From Salmonella enterica subsp. houtenae serovar Houten (GTDB taxonomy: Bacteria > Pseudomonadota > Gammaproteobacteria > Enterobacterales > Enterobacteriaceae), in the NCBI GenBank assembly GCA_900478215.1, contig LS483478.1, positions 2,604,001 to 2,668,000 of the forward strand: a DNA stretch of 64,000 bases, given 5' to 3'. A program made the translations under genes and the position numbers. The notes beneath the pieces were generated by a model that had not been told where the DNA came from, searched no databases, and worked only from the letters and a program-made list of their open reading frames with translations. This document shows, piece by piece, positions 23,810 through 32,018 of the stretch (its first letter is position 1; every line of letters starts with the position of its first letter).

Positions 23810-26800
23810 ATGCGGGGTATCGGAGCTGTTATCCACTTTAGCCCACCGACAGGCAGCATCGCACCATCCCCCGACGTCAGCGGAAGGTGGAACAGTATCA
23901 GAGACTGGTTCTCCCTGCCCGTTCGGGATGAGGCCGCACTGTGCTTTCGCGTTTTTTATCAGCCGGATGAAGCCATGCCTCCCTCCGACAGGTTGAAGAA
24001 CTTTTTAAAACTGAAAGCACTGGCCTCTCCGGGACGCCAGGATAATTTCACCACAGAGCGAATACTCGGTACCGGTGAAACCATCTGCATGATTGCCTCC
24101 GGTAAAAACAGCGACCTCCCCTCCGTCACACTTCACCTGAGCGACCAGGAATGGCATATGACACAATCTCAGGAATTAGCCCCGGCAGCCGAGTCAGGAG
24201 AAGGCCCGCGTTCAAAAGGCATTCCCATTACAAGCACGCAGATACAGGCCTGGCTGGACCTGCCACAGGAGGCAAAACGCGACGCAGGCGGCTGGAGAAA
24301 GTGGACCCGGACGCAGGGGATAACTTTAGGAAGTGCCGGACTCTGTCTGACAAACACCGGACTGACCCCCTATGGCAGGGAACGATTGCACCCTCCCAAA
24401 GAGAGAAGCCTCCCCATCACTGTCGGCCAGCTCCGGACGTGGCGTGACCTCTCTGTGGAGGCGCGCAGTGAAACAGGCGGCTGGGTGAAATGGGCGCTCG
24501 CTCAGGGAATCGCTATCACCAGCGCCAAAAAGCATCTGACAAACACGGGACTGACTCTCTATGGCATGGAACGGCTACAGCGTCCTGAAGAAAGGGGGGC
24601 TACCATCACTGAGGCGCAGATCCTGACGTGGCTTAACATGCCACCGGAAGAGCGCAACCAGGCAGGCGGCTGGATAACATGGGCGCAGGCGCAGGGTATA
24701 GCAACCAACAGTGCCAGGCTCTATCTGTCAAACACAGGGCTGACTGCCCGCGGCATGGCGCGACTGCAACTCTCCGAAGAGAAAGGCGTCCCCATCACGG
24801 ACAGACAGATTCAGGCATGGCGTGATCTGCCGCAGGCGACAAAACACCAGACAGGCGGCTGGGCTAAATGGGCACTGGCGCAGGAAATATCTATCACCAG
24901 CGCCAAAAAATATCTGACAAACACTGGACTGACCCTGCCTGGCGTGGAGATGCTGCAGCCCCCCGGAGAGAAAACCGCTCCCATCACTGAGTCGCAACTC
25001 CTGGCGTGGCTTAACATGTCAGCGCAAGAACACAACGAGACAGGCGGATGGAGAACATGGGCGCAGACGCAGAAGATAGCCATCAATAGTGCCAGGAAAT
25101 ATCTGACAAATACCGGACTAACCCCTCGCGGCATGGAACGATTGCAGCGTGCCGAAGAGAAAGACCACCCCATCACGAACAGACAGATTCAGGCATGGCA
25201 GGATCTGCCACAGGCGACGAAACTTGAGATCGGCGGCTGGAAAAAATGGGCGCAGACACAGGGAATCTCCCTCAGAAGCGCCGGAAACTTTCTGACAAAT
25301 GTCGGACTGACCCCCTTTGGTACAGAACGTCTGCAACCGCCAGAAGAAAGAGGCGCTCCTATTACAAATGCACAAATTCAGGCCTGGCGGGACCTGCCGC
25401 AGAAGGCAAAACGCGAAGCAGGCGGTCGAATAAAGTGGGCGCAGACGCAGAGAATAGCCATCAGAAGCGCCGAAAACTTTCTGACCAATAGCGGACTAAC
25501 CCCCTTTGGTGCAGAGCGCCTGCTCCCGCCAGTAGAAAGAGGCGTTCCTATTACAACTACACAGATTCAGGCGTGGCAGGAGCTGTCGCAGGAGGCGAAA
25601 CGCGCGGCAGGCGGCTGCATAAAATGGGCACAGGAGCAGGGAATAACCATCGGCAGCGCCATCGCCTGCCTGACCAACACCGGACTGACCTTCAATGGCA
25701 GGAAACGGCTGCTGCCCCCCGAAGAGAGAGGCTCAACCATCACAGAGGCACAGTTCCTGAAGTGGGCTGATATGTCACCGGAAGAGCGTAGCGAAACAGG
25801 TGGCTGGAGAGCATGGGCGCAGGCACAAGGCATATCCATCAGGAGTGCCGGAAACGTTCTGACCAACAGCGGATTGACTCCCTTTGGTACAGAACGGCTG
25901 AAATCGCCGGAAGAAAGGGGCGCCCCTATAACAAATGTACAAATTCGGACATGGCGGGACCTGCCGCAGGAGGCGAAACGCCAGGCCGGCGGCTGGATAA
26001 AATGGGCACAGGCACAGGAAATAGCCATCGGGAGTGCCAGCGGTTATCTGACTAACACCGGTTTGAAGGCTAATGGCATGGCGCGACTGCGACAATCGCC
26101 GTCAGCAACCGTCACGCTCTCACGCCCACAGGCGTCAACATCCGCAGACACCAGCGATGAGATACCCGTCAGCGAGACTCCATCCCCGCAGGACAGCGAG
26201 GATATCGCCGCCCCGCCGGCAAAACAGATCAAGGAAGAAGACGTCGTGACCTGGCGCACACACCAGATAAACAATAACCTGCCCATTCTGCAGCACTGGC
26301 ATGACCCGACGATATCAGTGATGGCGCAGGCGGAAGGGCGGACTGAAACCCTGCAGGTCACACGCTGGGGGCCTCTTTTTAACGCTTTACCCCGGCAGAC
26401 AAAAGCCAGGATTAATCAGGAGATTCGCTGGTTTTTGCAAAATGAAGGAAGGCATGATGCGCGGATGAATGAAATGATGTCCGTCGCTATCCCCCTTGAT
26501 GACCGCGACGGTTACAGGGGGCGTACAGTCTACGCACGAACCGATCTGGCGGCGTTTACCGTACTGGGCCCCTACTCTGGCCGCCTGCTGGACAGTGAAA
26601 CGGTACGGGGTGAATATGAAAAAGAGTATGGCAGGGAAGCCAGCAATTATTATTTCGCCACGCGAAGCCAGGAACGAATTGTATCCGGCTTCCCGCAGGG
26701 AAATATCCTCAGCCTGCTTAACAGCCCGGTATTTACTCAGCGGACGGCGGAAGCAGAAGCAAGACAGAACGTCAGCGCGGTGCTTGTCGGGAAGAATATT

Positions 26801-26944
26801 CACTTTTTCCTCATCACACGCGACGTCCGCGCCGGGGAAGAACTGTGGTTTGATTACGGGCCGGACTACCAGCATTTTGAGCCCGGCGAAGCGCTACGCT
26901 CGGCGCAGGTTAAGGAGGAGCCGCTTTCTTCGGAGGAGGAATAA
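23810..26944 (+). CDS. Putative T3SS effector: translocation domain, ten 63-residue repeats, SET domain
   Basis: 1044 residues, paralogue of the 18304-20574 gene. The N-terminal effector-type domain is nearly the same (WNSIRDWFSLPV near residue 27). Ten repeats of 63 residues run from residue 140 to about 769 (24227-26116), against five in the paralogue. A shorter linker with APPAKQIKEED and the SET domain (about 890-1025) follow. The SET coding region is almost base-for-base the same as in the first copy, while the repeats differ. Each repeat predicts helix (QIxAWxDL), helix (EAKxxxGGWxKWAQ), turn and short helix (SAxxYL), as in helix-turn-helix units. Repeats 7 and 8 have lost the GGW Trp (GGR, GGC). 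Target and activity are unknown. Confidence 0.85.
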   Translation: MRGIGAVIHFSPPTGSIAPSPDVSGRWNSIRDWFSLPVRDEAALCFRVFYQPDEAMPPSDRLKNFLKLKALASPGRQDNFTTERILGTGETICMIASGKNSDLPSVTLHLSDQEWHMTQSQELAPAAESGEGPRSKGIPITSTQIQAWLDLPQEAKRDAGGWRKWTRTQGITLGSAGLCLTNTGLTPYGRERLHPPKERSLPITVGQLRTWRDLSVEARSETGGWVKWALAQGIAITSAKKHLTNTGLTLYGMERLQRPEERGATITEAQILTWLNMPPEERNQAGGWITWAQAQGIATNSARLYLSNTGLTARGMARLQLSEEKGVPITDRQIQAWRDLPQATKHQTGGWAKWALAQEISITSAKKYLTNTGLTLPGVEMLQPPGEKTAPITESQLLAWLNMSAQEHNETGGWRTWAQTQKIAINSARKYLTNTGLTPRGMERLQRAEEKDHPITNRQIQAWQDLPQATKLEIGGWKKWAQTQGISLRSAGNFLTNVGLTPFGTERLQPPEERGAPITNAQIQAWRDLPQKAKREAGGRIKWAQTQRIAIRSAENFLTNSGLTPFGAERLLPPVERGVPITTTQIQAWQELSQEAKRAAGGCIKWAQEQGITIGSAIACLTNTGLTFNGRKRLLPPEERGSTITEAQFLKWADMSPEERSETGGWRAWAQAQGISIRSAGNVLTNSGLTPFGTERLKSPEERGAPITNVQIRTWRDLPQEAKRQAGGWIKWAQAQEIAIGSASGYLTNTGLKANGMARLRQSPSATVTLSRPQASTSADTSDEIPVSETPSPQDSEDIAAPPAKQIKEEDVVTWRTHQINNNLPILQHWHDPTISVMAQAEGRTETLQVTRWGPLFNALPRQTKARINQEIRWFLQNEGRHDARMNEMMSVAIPLDDRDGYRGRTVYARTDLAAFTVLGPYSGRLLDSETVRGEYEKEYGREASNYYFATRSQERIVSGFPQGNILSLLNSPVFTQRTAEAEARQNVSAVLVGKNIHFFLITRDVRAGEELWFDYGPDYQHFEPGEALRSAQVKEEPLSSEEE

Positions 26945-26990
26945 AATAGCCTTTTGCAGCGCTTTACGAGAAAGAGAGACCGTAAGTTTA

Positions 26991-27068
26991 TATAATGAAA
27001 TTCAAGGATATATTGTCTATCAGAACCACCTGCGTAAGCCGCTAAAATTGACGACATCGGCCCCCTGA
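26991..27068 (+). pseudogene. Fragment of an SspH/IpaH-type ubiquitin ligase gene
   Basis: A 25-codon stretch ending in a stop reads EIQGYIVYQNHLRKPLKL, matching the SspH-family E3 domain (EVYLAYQNKLRKPLGLTS in the 28013-30217 gene). Upstream it runs into the end of the second SET-repeat gene with no start codon. It lies on the plus strand, opposite to both intact sspH genes, so it is a remnant of a third copy. Confidence 0.6.
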
Positions 27069-27579
27069 CGTTGGGTAACAACGGCTGAATCACAATCAGG
27101 TTTACGAATACAGCCGGTGTTCTGCATGTGTAACACACCACGTAACACAAAATAATTACCTTCCGGCACTTTATGATACTCATAATACAAAAAACACCTT
27201 ATATCCTGTTCTTTATTATACCCTAAATTATAGTGATTTAATTCACAACGACAGGTAACCAAAATGCCCATAACTCAAGCCCCCCGGAGAATGTCGCAAG
27301 GTATTTTTGTGCGGCTGGAATAGGTACGAAAGAGGCAATAAAAGATGACAGATATTCGACATACCCCAACCCTACTCCCGGATCCTAATGATAAAACTTT
27401 CCCCCACCCGATATTTAGTCAGGATAGTTAGCTGGCTCTGTAACACATTATTATAATATAAATATATTTTTAATTATTCCCTTGCAAAAGATTTTACAAA
27501 CAGAAATATTAACTAATATAATTAAAAATAAAAACGGTAACTCACTGGCTCCCGTTCTCTACCATCCGACTTCTTGATG

Positions 27580-27676
27580 ACATATTCGCGATAATCGCGT
27601 CGCCAAGCTCTGAATATTTCAGCAGCTTAGCGACTTCCCTCCCTTGACGATCAACTCAGCCGCGTCGAACCACTGC
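27580..27676 (-). repeat. icdA 3'-end remnant (attachment-site copy 1)
   Basis: ACATATTCGCGATAATCGCGT (positions 27580-27600) and the following bases match the 3' end of icdA (37540-37700) with scattered changes. An internal 51-base deletion removes one of two GCGCCTTCCAT repeats. It is the displaced end left by an integrase acting at icdA. The surrounding 27270-28012 holds no intact gene; it is AT-rich remnant DNA. Confidence 0.85.
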
Positions 27677-28012
27677 ATGATGGCCCTGATGAGCTGAGCA
27701 TTTATAGTGAATGAGAATTCCGCACACACCAAATGATAAAAATCAGAGACTTCGTGCAATCCAACAGGGAACTGTAACCTGAACAACTTGTCCCGGGGTT
27801 AAACGCTCAAATTGAGCGTTTGAGAGCAATCGGTGAAGTACAACGTCCCTTCCCGTCTGATCATCACCCTGCCGGGTATAACAGCATTTATGTGGAACAG
27901 AAAATCAAGGTTTCCCCGCTATGTCACCTGTGTATCATCAATATGGTCTGATATTGTTTGTCCGGGAATATCTTTGTCGCACCGCATTCGCCTGGCGCGG
28001 TGAATATCGTGC

Positions 28013-30217
28013 TCAGTTAAGACGCCGCCGGGCTTTCAGATAGCTCCCCAGTATTTCATCCACAAGAGGACGCAGGCCATCCAGAAATGCCTTTTTCGCA
28101 TTCTCCATCGCCCTTGCTCCGATAATACGCTCTGCATCGGTATTACCGACCAGCCCGGATGGTTTCAGCTCTGTGTCAGACAGCATCCGGTACGTTTCCT
28201 CATAATCCGATATTTGCTTTTCACGAAGCGCGTTAACGCGTTCCGGCGCTTTGCGTTCCAGCACGCTGTGTAACGGTCCCCACTGCAGTATCCACTCCCT
28301 GAACTCGCTTTTTTCAGCGGCTTTCACCTGAAGCTCCGCGGCCTGAAGGTCTGTAACCGTCACGCCGGATACGCCAAAGAAACGCATTTCTGCCGTCACG
28401 CTGGTCAGCCCGAGTGGTTTCCTCAGCTTATTTTGATACGCCAGATAGACCTCAACATCATCGACTAAAGTCAGTGTTCCGGCTTTTTCCCGGGCAATCT
28501 GTTCCAGTTTTTCCAGACGGAACATCTCACGTCCCGTGACAACCAGCGCCGCGAGATTGTTATCGTACTTCCCTTTTTCTGCATTATGTACCAGCTGTAC
28601 GTTCTGCATCTGGTGCAGGGCAAGTGTGGCCCGGTCCTCGCAGCTTGAGGTTGCCTCTGTTGCCATGGCAAAAGTTTTTGCTCGCAGCGCATCATCTTCA
28701 GCCAGGTGTGCCAGCCAGGACAATATCTGCGCCTTAAAGCCCGCGTCTTTTTTGAAGTTTTCCGTCTCACTCAGTCTGTCCAGGAAGAGGCTGAAGGCGT
28801 CGGCGTTATCTTCCCGTCCGAATACATGCCATCTGTCTGCAGGAGCCGGTTCCCCCTCCCGGGCAGGCATCAGCCAGTCAGCGACCGCCAGGTGCAGTGC
28901 CCGGGTCCCCCAGTGGACGGAAGGCCCCGCCATATTGAATTGTATCCTGGGGCCTGAATAGCCAGGCGCGCTGGTGATGTCCTGCAGAGCCTGCAGAATA
29001 CGTTCAGGCAATGGCCCCCCCAGATACACGGTTACCTCTGAGGACAGACCCGTGATAATTTCCGGCTGGCGGGTCAGTTGGTTATGATGGATCCACAGCG
29101 AATGTAGTCCTGGCGGCAGCGCCGGCAGGCTGGGCAGCGGGTTACCCGAGACCGCCAGCTCCTTCAGTTCTGACGGCAGCTCCGGCAGGCCGGTCAGCTG
29201 GTTATGATCGGCGTACAGCTTACTTAATTCTGACGGCAGCTCCGGCAGGCTGGTCAGCCGGTTATTATCGACGTGCAGCTTGCTTAATTCTGACGGCAGC
29301 TCCGGCAGGCTGGTCAGCTGGTTATTAGATACCGACAGCTCCTTCAGTCCTGACGGCAACGCCGGTAGGCGGGTCAGCTGGTTACCATAGGCCGACAGCA
29401 TCTGTAGTCCTGATGGCAGCTCCGGCAGGCTGGTCAGCAGGTGGTTATCAACGACCGTCAGATCCCGTAGTGCTGACGGCAGCGCTGGCAGGCTGGTCAG
29501 TGGGTTATTAGAGACAATCAGCTCCTGTAGTCCTGGCGGCAGCGCCGGCAGGCAGGTCAGATTATTACGAGGAATAATCAGTGTAGTAATATGCGCGGGT
29601 AAACAGCCTGGTAAGGTGGTAAGACCTGATTCTCCCACGTTAAGCACTGCATTGCCATTATTCAGGCAGGCACGCATTTCCTGTACCGTTTCTGCACGGT
29701 CGCGTGACTCGCCTGCGGGTGCAGCCCTTTCCCATTCTGGCCAGGCAGTATCATACTCTGCTGGCGTCTGTGGAGTCCCTTCCGCAGGTCCTGCGCACTC
29801 CTCTCCCTGTTCTGTCTCCAGGGTGAAGCGATGTGTTTCATGGTACCCCAGGCAATTCACGGTATAGTTCCCGTAGTCATCAAGGGTGACCGACAATATC
29901 TCCTGGCTGTCTGCATCCAGGATACAGAACTGGCCTTCCCCATGCCGGCCGGACTGTATGCTTTCCTCGCATCCGGCATACGCAAGCGTCCTGAGCTGTT
30001 CAAATCTGCTGACCACAGCCTCCCGCGTCGTTCCGGCCGGCGGGTGACAAATCATCCAGATGCACTCCAGCGCTTCAGTCTGGTGCGTTGAGCAAAAAAA
30101 TTCCTTCATTTTTTCCCATAAGCTCATTTCAGGTGGGGTCGCAGATTGGGCAATACGGTTAATACGCAAATTGCTGATTGTGGCGGGAAGACATCCGCTG
30201 CCAACATGAAAGGGCAT
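28013..30217 (-). CDS. SspH2-like NEL-type E3 ubiquitin ligase effector
   Basis: 734 residues. The N-terminus MPFHVGSGCL keeps Cys9, the S-palmitoylation site of SspH2, and WEKMKEFF, the T3SS translocation motif. About ten 20-residue leucine-rich repeats (LPALPSGLKEL type, residues about 200-400) follow; one carries an extra Leu (NHLLTSLP). The C-terminal NEL ligase domain has the catalytic Cys in ATSSCEDR. The family transfers ubiquitin to host proteins from within the host cell. It differs from the 788-residue SspH2 encoded at 32019-34385 by fewer repeats and a shortened linker. Intact, so probably functional. Confidence 0.92.
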   Translation of the reverse strand: MPFHVGSGCLPATISNLRINRIAQSATPPEMSLWEKMKEFFCSTHQTEALECIWMICHPPAGTTREAVVSRFEQLRTLAYAGCEESIQSGRHGEGQFCILDADSQEILSVTLDDYGNYTVNCLGYHETHRFTLETEQGEECAGPAEGTPQTPAEYDTAWPEWERAAPAGESRDRAETVQEMRACLNNGNAVLNVGESGLTTLPGCLPAHITTLIIPRNNLTCLPALPPGLQELIVSNNPLTSLPALPSALRDLTVVDNHLLTSLPELPSGLQMLSAYGNQLTRLPALPSGLKELSVSNNQLTSLPELPSELSKLHVDNNRLTSLPELPSELSKLYADHNQLTGLPELPSELKELAVSGNPLPSLPALPPGLHSLWIHHNQLTRQPEIITGLSSEVTVYLGGPLPERILQALQDITSAPGYSGPRIQFNMAGPSVHWGTRALHLAVADWLMPAREGEPAPADRWHVFGREDNADAFSLFLDRLSETENFKKDAGFKAQILSWLAHLAEDDALRAKTFAMATEATSSCEDRATLALHQMQNVQLVHNAEKGKYDNNLAALVVTGREMFRLEKLEQIAREKAGTLTLVDDVEVYLAYQNKLRKPLGLTSVTAEMRFFGVSGVTVTDLQAAELQVKAAEKSEFREWILQWGPLHSVLERKAPERVNALREKQISDYEETYRMLSDTELKPSGLVGNTDAERIIGARAMENAKKAFLDGLRPLVDEILGSYLKARRRLN

Positions 30218-30497
30218 AAGAAAAAACCTTTATCAATTTACACATAGAGTTTGTCCGGCGGACATCATTTCACATTACACGATGACCAGCTTATCCGGCA
30301 TCAGCGCCTGGGTACCCGATTTTGGCAGACAGAAGCCGCAACCGATGCTGGCCATCCGGTAGGATCATTTGCTGTAGAAATTAATGATACTGGGTGTCAC
30401 TCGTACAGACAACGGCAAACAACTGTCGCTAACGAACGATAATAACTCCAATCTGAATGCTTAATTTAATTCGTGGGGCGACTCAAACAGGCCCACC

Positions 30498-30779
30498 GTG
30501 ACGGAACTGGATGGCGCCCATTATTTGACAGCGGGAAACGCATATACAAAAACCGAATCTGACAACCGTTACGTACAGAATATCCAGCGAGGCGCTCCTG
30601 TATGGCCTGGAAAAGTAGATGAATATGGACCTAATGAAGCGCCCGCAGGGTGTTTCCTGACACAGGCCCGACATGATCCAACAACAGCTGACAGTCTCAT
30701 ATTTGTGTACAGGCCATTGCAGATCTCGAAAAAGCTGTTGTCTACAATGCAAAGGCAAAGACTAAAAATACGTCCTTAA
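30498..30779 (+). pseudogene. Phage tail-fibre C-terminal fragment
   Basis: Reads TELDGAHYLTAGNAYTKTES and DNRYVQNIQRGAPVWPG, then GPNEAPAGCFLTQA, typical of the distal part of lambdoid tail-fibre proteins, before drifting into unrelated sequence. No start or N-terminal part is present. It lies upstream of, and divergent from, the sspH paralogue and shows that this segment is prophage-derived. The rest of 30780-31105 is AT-rich with nothing recognisable. Confidence 0.6.
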
Positions 30780-31105
30780 CGTCTTTCATAATATCACCCT
30801 TAATTAGTAACTCACTATCCTTACTATTACAGCTTACAGCATCCTTTACTACAAATATTAAACATTGTTCATTACTACCAGACGAGTAAATAAGAACCAT
30901 TTAGGAAATATTTACTTTAAATAAAAAATATAAGCAACGTTATATTTCAGACAGCCCGTTACCATGACGATCGGGGGTAAAGGATAGACCACTATTGCGG
31001 TCTGAATTGAGGGGGTTGATTAATTATTTTGATAACCATTAAAATACTAATAATAAAAACTGTGACTTTAAGCCCCCCCCATTAATATTATTAACAATTA
31101 TCGAT

Positions 31106-31217
31106 ATTACATATTCGCGATAATCGCGTCACCGAACTCTGAACATTTCAGCAGATTAGCGCCTTCCATGCCTTTAACGAGCAGATCAGCCGCTTCGAAC
31201 CACTGCATGTGACGCAG
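31106..31217 (-). repeat. icdA 3'-end remnant (attachment-site copy 2)
   Basis: Begins ATTACATATTCGCGATAATCG (31106 onward), the last codons and stop of icdA, and continues to GAACCACTGCATGTGACGCAG. It shares with copy 1 the same 51-base internal deletion relative to icdA. It marks the border between two tandem integrated segments. Confidence 0.9.
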
Positions 31218-31238
31218 CAGTATTTTTAGCAATCAAAA

Positions 31239-31478
31239 TTAGTTGATTGAATTTAAAGAGTTTAATATTTTATCCGCAACTATACCCACCGTTTTACCTT
31301 TATCATAACAAGCTGATTTTGTATAGTTTACGTAGTCTCCCCGCCCTAACGTTATTCTATTGAAACCGTCATGATCGTTGAATTCAGCAATTTTATGCAG
31401 ACCCTGGCCCTGACTGTACATCAGAAAAGACATTTCGAGATTGGTGACGGGTTTGGCAATACGCATATGAGTAAACAT
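31239..31478 (-). pseudogene. VOC (glyoxalase)-family fragment
   Basis: The 79-codon frame begins MFTHMRIAKPVTNLEMSFLMY with GLHKIAEFNDHDGFNRITLGR, resembling the first half of small VOC-family proteins. The second half of such proteins is absent and the frame ends in unrelated residues. Likely a truncated gene. Confidence 0.5.
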
Positions 31479-31553
31479 TTGGGGTTCTCCAGGGGAACAT
31501 ACTGCTTTAACGTTGAAATCCCCCTGAGTTTACTTATTTGTACTGGTCACACA

Positions 31554-31596
31554 GCACCATGGGGCGTTGGAGGTTCAAATCCTCTCGTGCCGACCA
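31554..31596 (+). pseudogene. 3' fragment of tRNA-Pro (proL)
   Basis: GGAGG-TTCAAAT-CCTCTCGTGCCGACCA is the T arm, acceptor strand and CCA of proL. Upstream, CACCATGGGG is a deleted remnant of the anticodon arm (proL reads CACCGTCATGGGG). No 5' half exists. This is what an integrase using proL as its attachment site leaves behind. Confidence 0.85.
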
Positions 31597-31607
31597 AAAC
31601 CCCTCGG

Positions 31608-31636
31608 AAAAACCAACCCGTTACGGTTGGTTTTTT
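31608..31636 (+). terminator. Terminator following the proL fragment
   Basis: AAAAACCAACC/GGTTGGTTTTTT stem with a six-base loop; probably the original tRNA terminator carried along with the fragment. Confidence 0.8.
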
Positions 31637-31758
31637 ATGCCTGTTTTTTGTACGGGGGAAGATTGGGGTGCTATCGGGGAAAAAAACCGACGAACAAGTC
31701 ACTTAACACGCAATAGATCAGAGTACTGTGGTATATCGTGGTGACAGCATATCTCTCT

Positions 31759-31905
31759 TCATAGCCCACTGTTGCAGTATCCCTCCCCGGCGAAGTACAG
31801 CGTCCCCTCCCTGTCTTTTACGTTAAGCTGGTCCAGCACTTCCATCAGTTTCTCGCTACCGGCGCGCGGCGCGTTATCATCGAAAAGGTTGCGCCACGCC
31901 CAGAC
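31759..31905 (-). pseudogene. Prophage gene 3' remnant
   Basis: A 48-codon frame ending in TGA encodes VWAWRNLFDDNAPRAGSEKL followed by LDQLNVKDREGTLYFAG, with no start codon. A shorter, more decayed version precedes the other sspH gene near 27835. I recognise the style as prophage but not the family. Confidence 0.45.
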
Positions 31906-32018
31906 TGAAGAAGTCTCCCCTATTTCACCTGTACATCATCCGTACCGTCTGATGTTGTTTGTCCGGGAATATCTTTATCGCACCGCACCCCATTTGCCTG
32001 GCGCGATGAATATCGTGC

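Noticed and set aside
24227..26116. Repeats as true TAL-effector repeats
   Set aside because: TAL units are 33-35 residues with a different helix pattern; these are 63 residues with GGW and LTNTGLT signatures. Only the modular logic is similar.
27020..27271. 83-codon minus-strand frame with YHKVPEGNYFVLRG
   Set aside because: Part of it looks protein-like, but its end runs antisense to the ligase fragment, no family is recognised and the ribosome binding site is poor. Left out as a gene; it could be another truncated remnant.
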